DNA from: Ancylobacter pratisalsi
GTDB taxonomy: Bacteria; Pseudomonadota; Alphaproteobacteria; Rhizobiales; Xanthobacteraceae
Direction of reading: 5' to 3'
DNA: 64,000 nucleotides
Assembly: GCF_010669125.1 (NCBI RefSeq)
Contig: NZ_CP048630.1
Coordinates: 3,902,001 to 3,966,000 of the forward strand
The translations under genes and the position numbers were made by a program. This document shows, piece after piece, positions 1 to 8,160 of this stretch (the first letter of the stretch is position 1; every line of letters begins with the position of its first letter). The notes under the pieces were generated by a model. That model was not told the origin of the DNA. It did not search any database and saw nothing but the letters and a program-made list of their open reading frames with translations.

Positions 1-2100
1 GGGAAGCAGGTAGCGCCGGCCGAGAAAGACGAAGCCGAGCGGGACGCCGCCGCTCTCGGTCACCGCCGTGCCGAGCGCGAGGGCCTGCTGCTTGCGGGTT
101 TTTTCCGCCCGCAGCACCAGGACATTGCCATCGACGAGCGGGGCAAGCCGCGCGGTGACGCCGGTGGGGTCCTGGGCGGTGGAGCAGAACACGACCGCCT
201 CGAACTCACCGCCGAGCTGCTCCATCAGTTGCCGGGCCTGGGTCATGGGCAGGCGCACGTCGAGCAGCGTGGAACCCTGGCGGCTCGCCAGCGTCCACAG
301 CAGCGGCGTCGTGGTCGGCATCACCGTCAGGCCACCCTTCTCGCGGGCGGAGGGATCGGGTGCGGTTTCCGCGGTGCCGGCCAGATCCACCAGCAGGGTG
401 CGCAGGCCGCGCTGGACGGTGATCTCGTTGGCGACGCCGGCGGCGAGGGGCGACAGCGCCTCGTCCTCACCCGGCGCGACCAATTGCATGGTGCGCACGG
501 GGCGCTCGTCGACCTGGGTGTCGAGCAGCAGGGCCGCGAGGGCGGCGACATCGTGCTGGTTCGCCAGCGGATCGTCGGCACGCGACTGGTTGCCCACCTC
601 GCCCAGCAATGGCAGGGCGAGGGCGCGCTCGGCCTCGACCGGCATGATGAAGGACGAGCGCAGGGCCGAGGCGACGGCACCGGCGGCGGCGCCGAACAGA
701 ACGCCGCCCAGAAGGCCCGCGGCCAGGAATGGCAGGCGCATGCTGCGGTTGGTGACGGCGGCGCCGGCCTCCTGCACCAGCCGGATATTGGATTCGCGCT
801 CGGCGGCGGCGGCCTCCTCGATCTGTGCGGCGGTGGCCCGGCGCAGATACTCGCGATAGCCCTCATTGAGGGTGTCGCGGCGGCGGTCGAGTTCGACAAG
901 CTGGGTTTCCGCGGTGCGTAGCTCGGTCAGCCGTTTCTCGGCCTCGACCTGCTGCTGCGCCAGCTCCTTTTCCTGCTGGTCCAGCGCGTCCCGCTCGATG
1001 CGCAGGGACAGCACCATGTTGTTCACGTAGCCGATCGAGGGGTTTCGCACGTCGCGGCTGGTCTGGTAGTTGCGCTCATTGCGGCTGGCGATCTGAGCGC
1101 GGATGGTGTCGATCTTGCGGTTGATCTCCCGCATCATCGAGCCATTCGCCGCGTACTGCATCGACAGCCGGTCGCGCTCGACAAGCAGCCGCGAGAGGGC
1201 GTTGTTGTCGTCGTCATTGCCGAGGGCGTCGCTGTTCTGACTGAAGTCGAACACCGTCTCGGGCAGCTCCTTGAGCTGGCGCTCGGCTTCCGCGATCTGG
1301 CCGGCGACCGCGACCCGGCGCTCCGCGACCTGCCGGCGGCGCTGCACCACGGCGTCGACCTGGTTGGCCGCGAGCACGGCATCCTGTGCGAAATCGATGA
1401 TGCCCACGCGCGTCTTCAGGTCCTCGATGGCGGCATCGGCGGCGGAAAGCTCGCGCTTGAAGCGCTCCACCTCGTTCATGAGAATGCGGGCGGTGGGGTT
1501 CTCCATGATGGCGCGCCGGCGCGCCATGTAGACCTCGACCACCTTGTCCGACGCCTCGATCGCCAGTTCGCGATCGGGGTTCGTATAGGACACCTGAATC
1601 ACGTTGGAGCCGTCCAGCACGCTGGCCCGCAACTCGCGGCGGAACCGCTCGATGGCGGTGTCCATCACGCTGCCATTGCTTGAGAGCATGTCCTTGAGCC
1701 GCGACACCAGGCTGGGCGGGAACAGCCGCTCGCGGCCGATGGCCTCGATCACGGTGCGGATGACATCCGCGCTTTCGAGGATCTGCACCTCGGATTCAAC
1801 CTGCTTCAGCCCTTCGATGGACAGGACCGAGGGGCCGGAGCCGGTGACGTTCTGGTTGTTGGTGACCTCGCGACTGACGATCACCATGACCAGGCTGGAC
1901 GCGGTGTATTCGGTCTTGGAGAGGGTCGCGGCGGCCACGCCAAGGCCGATGGGCACGAGGGCGACGAGCAGCACGATGCGGATGTGGAAGAACGCGGCGA
2001 TGAGGAAATCGCGCAGGGTGAAGCTCGACGGACGCTGTTCGCCTCCGGGGTGGGGATGAGTCCCCTCCATCTGGCCGGCAAAGCTGGACGTCATCGACAT
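1..2100 (-). CDS. GumC/Wzz-type polysaccharide chain-length protein with degenerate BY-kinase domain (3' end cut by window)
   Basis: The frame read from the ATG at 2100 stays open to base 1, about 700 codons, so only the extreme C-terminus is missing. A first membrane segment lies near residues 37-58 (HIRIVLLVALVPIGLG), followed by a long Wzz-like periplasmic and coiled-coil region, and a second membrane segment near residues 458-480. The last roughly 165 residues align by eye with CpsD/Wzc tyrosine-kinase domains, but the P-loop position reads APGEDEALS with no GK[ST], and the Walker B position reads EAVVFCST with no DxPP; the Walker A' strand survives as LLVDLAG. Wzz/Wzc proteins set chain length and drive polysaccharide export across the inner membrane. 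This copy probably keeps the scaffold role without kinase activity (inference). It opens a polysaccharide locus with the flippase gene just upstream on the same strand. Confidence 0.85.
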   Translation of the reverse strand, partial: MSMTSSFAGQMEGTHPHPGGEQRPSSFTLRDFLIAAFFHIRIVLLVALVPIGLGVAAATLSKTEYTASSLVMVIVSREVTNNQNVTGSGPSVLSIEGLKQVESEVQILESADVIRTVIEAIGRERLFPPSLVSRLKDMLSSNGSVMDTAIERFRRELRASVLDGSNVIQVSYTNPDRELAIEASDKVVEVYMARRRAIMENPTARILMNEVERFKRELSAADAAIEDLKTRVGIIDFAQDAVLAANQVDAVVQRRRQVAERRVAVAGQIAEAERQLKELPETVFDFSQNSDALGNDDDNNALSRLLVERDRLSMQYAANGSMMREINRKIDTIRAQIASRNERNYQTSRDVRNPSIGYVNNMVLSLRIERDALDQQEKELAQQQVEAEKRLTELRTAETQLVELDRRRDTLNEGYREYLRRATAAQIEEAAAAERESNIRLVQEAGAAVTNRSMRLPFLAAGLLGGVLFGAAAGAVASALRSSFIMPVEAERALALPLLGEVGNQSRADDPLANQHDVAALAALLLDTQVDERPVRTMQLVAPGEDEALSPLAAGVANEITVQRGLRTLLVDLAGTAETAPDPSAREKGGLTVMPTTTPLLWTLASRQGSTLLDVRLPMTQARQLMEQLGGEFEAVVFCSTAQDPTGVTARLAPLVDGNVLVLRAEKTRKQQALALGTAVTESGGVPLGFVFLGRRYLLP

Positions 2101-2228
2101 ATTCAGGGCCCATTGCCTCGATCGCGCAGTATCGCGCAGCTCACTCTTCGAGGATCGTACGGCGCAAATCTGAAGAACCGTGGCTAACGGGACGTAAACA
2201 TGGCAGCAAATACTGCGCTATTTTGCGA

Positions 2229-3524
2229 TTATAGCGCCTGGGGTAAGCGGCAGCGCACCATCAACGTGGTTCCCACGGCGCCCTGGGCGATGACGAGTGC
2301 GCTCAGAACCGCCGCGCCGGTCATGCCGAAGGCCGGCACCAGCAGCGCGCCCGCCACGATGCAGGTGCCGAGCTGGGCGAAGTTCAGCCAGCGCAGGACG
2401 CTGCCCTGGCCTGTCATCGCCAGCATGATGTCCTGGCACGGCAGCAGGCAGTTGACCAACTGGCCGAGGCACATGATCGCCAGCGCGGTCGCGGCGATCT
2501 CGTAGCCCGGGCCGATGAGACCCAGGATGGTGGCGGGGAACAGCATCATCAGCGCGATGGGGGGCAGGCCGGCCAGTGCCACCAGAAGCCGCGCCCGCCG
2601 GTTCTGCGCCCGCAGCCCGGCCCAGTCCTGCAGGCGGTGCAGGGCGGCGAAACGCGGCGCGGCGATGGAGCCGATGGCGATGATGACGACCCAGATCAGC
2701 TGTGAAAGCCGGTTCGCCACGCTGAAGGCGCCGACCACGCTCGGCGCGGCGACGGCGGCGAGCAGCATGATCGGTATCGCCGTCAGCGATACCTGGACCA
2801 CCTCCACGACGCCCAGCGGCAGCGCGGTGCGCCACAGCTCGGGCAGGGTCGAAGCGCTCTTGGGACCTTTGCGCACCGCGATCCGGTCCGGACGCGCGCG
2901 CACCAGAAATACGACGCCGATCAGCATGGAGGCGAGATTGGCGGCTGCGAGCGCGTAGAGGATGCCATCGAGCGAACGAACACCGGCCAGCATGGCGCCG
3001 AGAGTAAAGATCGGCCAGGACGCATTCTGGACGAACTGGCCGGCCACGCCTCGGTCGAGACCGAACAGGGCATGGGCGACGAAGAAGCACAGCGCCTGCG
3101 GGAGAATGGCGACGGCGGCGATGAGCAGCGGCGGGGCGAGGCTGGGGTCGGCGAAGATGAGGGTCGCCGCGGGAGTGGCGATGATGAGGGTGAGGAACGT
3201 GGCGACGACGCCCCCAAGGAAGACCCACAGGGCGCCGGTCCGCATGGCTGCGCGGGCCGTATCCAGCCGGCCGAGGGCGATTTCGCTGGCGATATGCCGC
3301 ACCGTCGCCTTTTCGAACCCCGCCCGTGCCGCTGTCGCGGCAAGGCCGACCCAGGTGATGCAAAGAAAGAACAGACCCGCCTCATGCGCGCCCAGAATGC
3401 GGGCCGCCAGCATGTAGAGGCCCAGCTTGCCGACAAGCTCGGTACCGCGCACCATCAGCGCGCCCGCATACACGCCATACGTGGCGACATGCCGGTGCAG
3501 AGTGGAAAGGCCTGGGAGCTTCAT
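2229..3524 (-). CDS. Wzx-type polysaccharide flippase / MATE-like membrane protein
   Basis: The 431-residue, very hydrophobic protein has about 12 predicted membrane segments and the layout of the polysaccharide-synthesis (Wzx/MurJ-like) exporter superfamily, which flips lipid-linked repeat units to the periplasmic face. Visible landmarks are an N-terminal charged stretch (MKLPGLSTLHRHVATYGVY) leading into the first helix, and an LGAHEAGLFF segment typical of the loop after helix 2. I chose the ATG at 3524: the frame is open further upstream to about 3650, but that extension would overlap the divergent secreted-protein gene and has no hydrophobic or family-like content. No strong ribosome site precedes either start, so the start is uncertain. 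The gene lies 128 bases upstream of the Wzz-like gene on the same strand and probably shares its transcript. The transported substrate cannot be told from sequence. Confidence 0.8.
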   Translation of the reverse strand: MKLPGLSTLHRHVATYGVYAGALMVRGTELVGKLGLYMLAARILGAHEAGLFFLCITWVGLAATAARAGFEKATVRHIASEIALGRLDTARAAMRTGALWVFLGGVVATFLTLIIATPAATLIFADPSLAPPLLIAAVAILPQALCFFVAHALFGLDRGVAGQFVQNASWPIFTLGAMLAGVRSLDGILYALAAANLASMLIGVVFLVRARPDRIAVRKGPKSASTLPELWRTALPLGVVEVVQVSLTAIPIMLLAAVAAPSVVGAFSVANRLSQLIWVVIIAIGSIAAPRFAALHRLQDWAGLRAQNRRARLLVALAGLPPIALMMLFPATILGLIGPGYEIAATALAIMCLGQLVNCLLPCQDIMLAMTGQGSVLRWLNFAQLGTCIVAGALLVPAFGMTGAAVLSALVIAQGAVGTTLMVRCRLPQAL

Positions 3525-3605
3525 GTTCGAAATCAAAGATTCGACCGGCGGGCGAGGGAAACTGCGCGCAGGATCCATCGTCGCGTATCGCAGGACCCGC
3601 GCGGC

Positions 3606-4019
3606 ATGAACCATGCGAGACGCCATGCCGCAAGGCCATTGTTGAAGCAATTGCTGGTCGTCACGCTGCTGGCGTGCGCTGGCGCCTCGCCGCTGCGGGC
3701 CCAGGCGGGTATTACCGACCTACCGACGGCGGAGATCGATCCGCGGATCGATCCGTTCCCCTATGACGCGCGAAAATCGCTGCGCGACTATCTCCGCGTC
3801 GTCCTGCCCACACGCTGGTGGGCCAATGAGCCCCAGTTCTCGCTGGGGGTGCTGTCGGCGCAGGTCCATGTTCCCGATGGGTGGAAGGGCAACCCGACCT
3901 CGGCGATGATGAATTTGTGCCCGCCCTACGAGAACGCGATCTGGCGCCACGTGTCGCGGATCGATCTGGTTCCATTTTACCAGAAGGTGCTCCGGCCGGG
4001 GGTGCGCTGCGAGCGCTAA
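3606..4019 (+). CDS. Small secreted protein of unknown function
   Basis: The 137-residue protein has a clear Sec signal peptide: a basic start (MNHARRHAARPLLKQ), a hydrophobic core and a cleavage site after about residue 34 (LRAQA). The mature part is about 100 residues, starts ITDLPTAEIDPRIDPFPYD and has two cysteines (in LCPPYENAIW and the final VRCER), which could form a disulfide. I do not recognise a family. The gene diverges from the flippase gene, 81 bases away, and precedes the Wza-like lipoprotein gene by about 190 bases, so a periplasmic role in the same polysaccharide pathway is plausible but unproven. Composition matches its neighbours. Confidence 0.65.
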   Translation: MNHARRHAARPLLKQLLVVTLLACAGASPLRAQAGITDLPTAEIDPRIDPFPYDARKSLRDYLRVVLPTRWWANEPQFSLGVLSAQVHVPDGWKGNPTSAMMNLCPPYENAIWRHVSRIDLVPFYQKVLRPGVRCER

Positions 4020-4057
4020 GCCGGCTTAAAAATTCTATTTCTACAATGGGTTAACCA

Positions 4058-4072
4058 TTAAACGTTCATTAA
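4058..4072. promoter_or_regulatory. CtrA-type box TTAA-N7-TTAA
   Basis: Within an AT-rich stretch at 4027-4080, the two TTAA half-sites at 4058-4061 and 4069-4072 are separated by exactly seven bases, and the second is followed by C. This is the classic full-length CtrA recognition pattern of alphaproteobacteria. It lies about 135 bases upstream of the ATG of the Wza-like export lipoprotein. Binding is an inference; an AT-rich stretch can produce the pattern by chance. Confidence 0.4.
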
Positions 4073-4208
4073 CTGCGTTCGTTTAGGTTTTGGCTCACCA
4101 GACTGAACCGCCCAGCCGCGTTTCCCAGGCACACCTCCGCCGTTCCCGGCGGCGGCCGGGGTGGCGTTGCGTCTGGGGTGGTGTGCTGGCCGATCGGGAG
4201 CCGACACG

Positions 4209-5078
4209 ATGCTTTTTCGCCCGCATGGCGAGCCTTTCTCCACCGTGGGCCACGCGCCGGCGCGCTCGCGAGCGCCGCGCCCGCTCGCGGCCCGATGGGC
4301 GGGGCTGGCGGGTGTGGCGCTGTGTGCGCTGGTGCTGGCCGGGTGTCAGACCACCAGTTCGCAGACCACCGGCTCGGTCGGCAAGCCGCAATCGCCGAAT
4401 GATACCTTCACCACCGGGCAGGAACTGCGCTTCACCGAGGTGAACCCGCAGGGCTTCCGCCCGTGGAGCAGCCAGCTGCCGCCCTACCGGATCGGGGCGG
4501 GCGACAAGCTGAAGATCAAGTACTTCCTGACCCGCGAGATGGACGAGGAACTCACCGTCTCGCCGGATGGCACCATCGCGCCGCGCGCGATCGGTCAGCT
4601 CAAGGTCGAGGGACTGACGCTGGCCGGGGCCCAGCAGGTGGTGCGCAGCGCCTCCCGCGCGGAACTGGCGGACCAGAAGGTGGTGATCGCGCTGGAAGAT
4701 GCGGTCTCCGCCAAGGTCTATATCGGCGGCATGGTCGAGCGGCCCGGTCCCTACAACATCTCCGAGATGCGCGCGGGCACGCTTCAGAGCATCCTGACCG
4801 CCGGCGGCTTCACCGACGAGGCGCGTACCGGGCAGGTGGCGATCATTCGCCGTGGCCCGGACAATATGCCGATGCTGCGGCTGGTGAATGTGCAGGACAT
4901 CATCCAGACCGGCTTCACGCTGGACGACGTTCAGCTCGCCGCCGGCGACATTGTCTATGTGCCGCGCAGCTCTGTGGCCGAGCTCAATGTCTGGATCGAC
5001 CAGTTCATCAACAAAGTTGTGCCGTTCCAGCGGAGCTTCAACTATACGCTCGGCACTCAAAGCAGCGTGGTGCCCTGA
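4209..5078 (+). CDS. Wza/GumB-like polysaccharide export lipoprotein
   Basis: The 289-residue protein begins with a long basic leader and a lipoprotein signal ending in LAGC, so Cys46 is the likely lipidated residue. It then shows a polysaccharide-export (Poly_export) domain beginning around YRIGAGDKLKIKYF and an SLBB-like domain around VYIGGMVERPGPYNI to SILTAGGF. Proteins of this family form the outer-membrane channel of Wzx/Wzy-dependent export together with a Wzz/Wzc partner. The ATG at 4209 is preceded by GGGAG at a good distance; an earlier in-frame ATG at 4161 would bury the signal peptide. It is the first gene of a plus-strand run with the glycosyltransferase, the Wzy-like protein and the methyltransferase, and it has a CtrA-type box upstream. 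Confidence 0.9.
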   Translation: MLFRPHGEPFSTVGHAPARSRAPRPLAARWAGLAGVALCALVLAGCQTTSSQTTGSVGKPQSPNDTFTTGQELRFTEVNPQGFRPWSSQLPPYRIGAGDKLKIKYFLTREMDEELTVSPDGTIAPRAIGQLKVEGLTLAGAQQVVRSASRAELADQKVVIALEDAVSAKVYIGGMVERPGPYNISEMRAGTLQSILTAGGFTDEARTGQVAIIRRGPDNMPMLRLVNVQDIIQTGFTLDDVQLAAGDIVYVPRSSVAELNVWIDQFINKVVPFQRSFNYTLGTQSSVVP

Positions 5079-5115
5079 TCGGGCGGGCTTCAAGGATCCT
5101 TTGCCGGTGGCACCT

Positions 5116-5943
5116 ATGTTCACCGATATGGCCGACATGCACAGCGATGCGCCCAAGGGCGAGATTGAGGAGGTCGTGTATCTCGGCGTCCCGATTGCCC
5201 GGCTCGGCACGCACGCTGCCGCCGCGCACATTGCCGCGCGCAGGCCGGGCCTGCCCTTCGCCTATGTGGTGACGCCGAATGCGGCGCATTTCACGCGCCT
5301 GATCCGGCTGCGCGACCGGCGTTTTCGCGACGCGGTGTCCCATGCCTGGCTGCGGCTGCTCGACGGGCACGTGCCGCATATGCTGGCGCGGCGGCTCTTC
5401 GGGCTCGACCTGCCGCTGGCTCCGGGAAGCGACGTGACCGCGGTGCTGCTCGGCGAGCACATGAAGCCGGACGATGCGGTGACCGTGATCGGAGGCGGGA
5501 ACGGGGTGCGCGAGGCGCTCATGGCGCGCTTCGGCTTGACGCGGGTGGCGCAGCACGAGCCGCCCATGGGCTTCATCGAGCAGCCCGCCGCGGTCGAGGC
5601 CTGCGTCGATTTCGTGCTCGCCCATCCCGCGCGCTATGTCTTTCTGGTCACCGGGGCGCCGCAGTCGGAATATCTGGCCTTGCGGATCCTGGAGCGTGGC
5701 GGCGCGGTGGGAACCGGGCTGTGCGTGGGCAGCGCGCTCAACTTCGCCACCGGACGGACGCCGCGCGCGCCGCAGTGGGTGCGCAATGCGGGCCTGGAAT
5801 GGGCTTACAGGCTGATGCGAAACCCGTTGGGTCATGCGCGGCGGGTCTTCGTGGATTCCCTGCCGATCTTCCGGATCGCCATCGAGGCTCGCCTGAAGCC
5901 GGCCGCGTTCGGCATGGCAGATCCCCGAAAGGACCGGCCGTGA
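5116..5943 (+). CDS. WecG/TagA/CpsF-family glycosyltransferase
   Basis: The 275-residue protein has the GT26 layout: VTPNAAHF near residue 54, a DGHVPHMLARRL segment corresponding to the usual D-G-(x)-P-(x)-VW region, VIGGGNGVREAL near 122, and the C-terminal region RAPQWVRNAGLEWAYRL followed by basic residues that contact the membrane in this family. These enzymes transfer a sugar (ManNAc or ManNAcA in characterised members) to a lipid-linked acceptor. The usual GxPxQE motif is altered here to TGAPQSE. The start at 5116 is the first good ATG after the lipoprotein gene; Met codons at 5128 and 5137 are alternatives. It overlaps the next gene by four bases. Confidence 0.85.
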   Translation: MFTDMADMHSDAPKGEIEEVVYLGVPIARLGTHAAAAHIAARRPGLPFAYVVTPNAAHFTRLIRLRDRRFRDAVSHAWLRLLDGHVPHMLARRLFGLDLPLAPGSDVTAVLLGEHMKPDDAVTVIGGGNGVREALMARFGLTRVAQHEPPMGFIEQPAAVEACVDFVLAHPARYVFLVTGAPQSEYLALRILERGGAVGTGLCVGSALNFATGRTPRAPQWVRNAGLEWAYRLMRNPLGHARRVFVDSLPIFRIAIEARLKPAAFGMADPRKDRP

Positions 5944-7301
5944 GCGCCGCCGGCGGGCGGGCGCGCGAGGCCGTGGTCAGCCTCCCGCGCAGCTTCAGCC
6001 CGATGCCGGCGGTGATCTCCAACGAACGTTTTCCGGGGCTGATGACGACCTTCATCCTGGTCGCGACCCTGCCGCTGTTCGCGCAGACCTTCTACTACCT
6101 CAATGAACTGCCCGTTCCCTACCTGCTCTCCAAGGCATGGCCCATTCTCGTCGTGCCCTTCAGCGTCTACGGGCTGGTCTGGCTGCGCCTGCCGGGCAAG
6201 ACGGCCTTCATGCTGTTCTTCGCCTACACGCTTGGGTTCAACCCGTTCATCTCCATGGTGAACCTGGGGAACGGCATCACCGACGCGCTGCTGACGACGG
6301 TGAAGATCTGGCCGCTCACCTATTATTTCGCGCTGTCGGGAATGCTGGTCTGGGTAGCGCCGAGCTATCGGCGCACGCGGGCGGTGCTGATCGGCCTCGG
6401 CGTCGCGACCTTCGCGATCATGCTGCTGCTGTGGCTGGTCGTGCCCTTGAGCTGGTACGTGAACAATCCCGAGCTGGGCAAGCTGTTCATGATCGAGGAA
6501 GAGCGCGGCTATCGCATCTACATGCCGATGTTCTTCGGGGCGCTGCTGTTGTTCTTTCTCACGCGCAGCTTCATGCGTCGCCCGCATTGGCTGCCGGCGG
6601 TGGGCGTGGCGATCGGCTTCGTGCTGCTGCTGACCATCTTCAAGCAGCGCACCTCCATCGGCGCGATGTTCCTGGTGTGCGGCTACATCATCGTGACGTC
6701 GATGGCCCCGCAGCGCCGGCTGGTCGCGATCGGCCTGTTCCTCGCGATCGTGCCGCTCGGCATCGGCTATCTCGCGGTGGAGAATGCGCAGAACCTCGCG
6801 CAGTCGCTGGGTGGCTCGCTGACGGTGCGCCAGACCTCGCTGGGCCTCGCGGCGAATTTCCTGGGCGACAATCCCTGGCGCTGGCTGTTCGGCGTCGGCG
6901 GCACCACGCGCTTTGGCAGCGTGACGCTGGCGGACATCTTCGGCAACACCCAGTTCTATATCGCCGATATCGGCTGGTTCGGGGTCATCTTCGAGTATGG
7001 CCTGGTTGGCGCCGCGCTGCTCGCCATGCTGTATGGCTGGGGGCTCTACCTGGTGCTGAAGGCCACGCGCGGGGTGGACGATCCCATCGTGCTGGCGCTG
7101 TCGGACTATATCGTCTTCATGCTGGTGACGTCGGCGGTGTATTCGCTGGTGTTCACGCCGGGCGAGTTCGCCATCTCAATGGCGCTTGCGGTCTATCTCA
7201 GCCGCGAAATCGGGCGGCCTGAGTCCGTGGCGCGGCCGGTTCATCGCATTCGTTTCATGGCGCCCTTCTCCCGAAGTGCGCGCGATCATTCAAGGACCTG
7301 A
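5940..7301 (+). CDS. Multi-pass membrane protein, putative Wzy-like polysaccharide polymerase
   Basis: The GTG at 5940 overlaps the preceding stop codon (GTGA), which suggests translational coupling; an ATG at 6003 (MPAVISNERFPG) is a possible later start. The 453-residue protein has about ten or eleven membrane segments and a soluble loop around LADIFGNTQFYIADIGWFGVIFEYG, which resembles the periplasmic region of O-antigen polymerases and ligases. No sequence motif is decisive for Wzy proteins, so the call rests on topology and on position between a glycosyltransferase and an FkbM methyltransferase in a locus that already has Wzx, Wzz and Wza parts. An alternative is an uncharacterised integral membrane protein of the same pathway. 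Confidence 0.65.
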   Translation: MSAAGGRAREAVVSLPRSFSPMPAVISNERFPGLMTTFILVATLPLFAQTFYYLNELPVPYLLSKAWPILVVPFSVYGLVWLRLPGKTAFMLFFAYTLGFNPFISMVNLGNGITDALLTTVKIWPLTYYFALSGMLVWVAPSYRRTRAVLIGLGVATFAIMLLLWLVVPLSWYVNNPELGKLFMIEEERGYRIYMPMFFGALLLFFLTRSFMRRPHWLPAVGVAIGFVLLLTIFKQRTSIGAMFLVCGYIIVTSMAPQRRLVAIGLFLAIVPLGIGYLAVENAQNLAQSLGGSLTVRQTSLGLAANFLGDNPWRWLFGVGGTTRFGSVTLADIFGNTQFYIADIGWFGVIFEYGLVGAALLAMLYGWGLYLVLKATRGVDDPIVLALSDYIVFMLVTSAVYSLVFTPGEFAISMALAVYLSREIGRPESVARPVHRIRFMAPFSRSARDHSRT

Positions 7302-7302
7302 C

Positions 7303-8160
7303 ATGCTGCGGCGAATTTGCAAGCTGGTGAATCAACCTGCGTTCCGCGAGGCGCCGCTTACCGTGATCGGGCGAGGCGTGGCCTGGTCGTTCGCCGTGCT
7401 GACGGGGCGCAGCCCGGTGTTCGAGCTGGTGAAGGGCGGGGCGAAGCTGCGGGTGCCGCCGGACCTGCGCTACACCTCGGTGTCGACCTTCCTGCTGCGC
7501 GACACGTCGGAACCGGAACTGCGCTATGTGCAGAAATTCGTCGGCCCGGGTGACGTCTTCGTCGATGTCGGCGCGAATATCGGCCTGTTCACGCTCAAGG
7601 TCGCCCCGGCGGCGGCGCGTGTCGTGGCGGTGGAGCCCGGCAAGGAGGCGGGCGAGCAGCTTGACGCCAATGTCGCGCTCAACGGCTTCACCCATGTCAG
7701 CGTCGTACGCAAGGCGCTGTCGGACCAGCCCGGCCGGGCGGCGCTGTTCCACAATCCGCTCGGCCACGACCCGCAGGCGTTCTCCCTGCTCAATGACGGC
7801 CACGATGCCGAAAGCGAGACGGTGGAGCTGACCACGCTCGACACGCTGGTGGAGCAACTCGGTCTGCCCCGCCTCGATTGCGTGAAGATCGACGTGGAGG
7901 GTGGCGAGGGCGCGGTCATTGCCGGGGGGCTGAGCGCGCTGGGCAGGTTCCATCCGACGGTGATCTTCGAGATGAACTGCCCGACGCTGTTCAGGGCCGG
8001 CGGCGACCCGGCCGCGGCATGGAACCTGCTGGCGGGGCTCGGCTACCGCTTCTTCCAGCTCGGCAAGGATGGCCAGCTGGCGCCGCTGGCGGCACGGCCG
8101 CTGGAGTTCTGCAATGTGGTGGCCCGCCATGAGGCGAGCCCGGCCCTGCGCGCCGCCTAA
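7303..8160 (+). CDS. FkbM-family SAM-dependent methyltransferase
   Basis: The 285-residue protein shows the class I methyltransferase motif VFVDVGANIGLFTLKVA near residue 84, an acidic residue at the end of strand 2 (VVAVEPG), and the FkbM signature LDCVKIDVEGGEGAVIAG near residue 190. FkbM-type enzymes O-methylate sugars or lipids; here it could cap or decorate the polysaccharide made by the neighbouring genes. The ATG at 7303 starts one base after the stop of the Wzy-like gene and has AAGGA five bases upstream. It is convergent with the GH18 gene, overlapping it by four bases at the 3' ends. Confidence 0.85.
   Translation: MLRRICKLVNQPAFREAPLTVIGRGVAWSFAVLTGRSPVFELVKGGAKLRVPPDLRYTSVSTFLLRDTSEPELRYVQKFVGPGDVFVDVGANIGLFTLKVAPAAARVVAVEPGKEAGEQLDANVALNGFTHVSVVRKALSDQPGRAALFHNPLGHDPQAFSLLNDGHDAESETVELTTLDTLVEQLGLPRLDCVKIDVEGGEGAVIAGGLSALGRFHPTVIFEMNCPTLFRAGGDPAAAWNLLAGLGYRFFQLGKDGQLAPLAARPLEFCNVVARHEASPALRAA

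Noticed and set aside
3525..3650. N-terminal extension of the flippase gene
   Set aside because: It would overlap the divergent secreted-protein gene and lacks membrane or family-like sequence.
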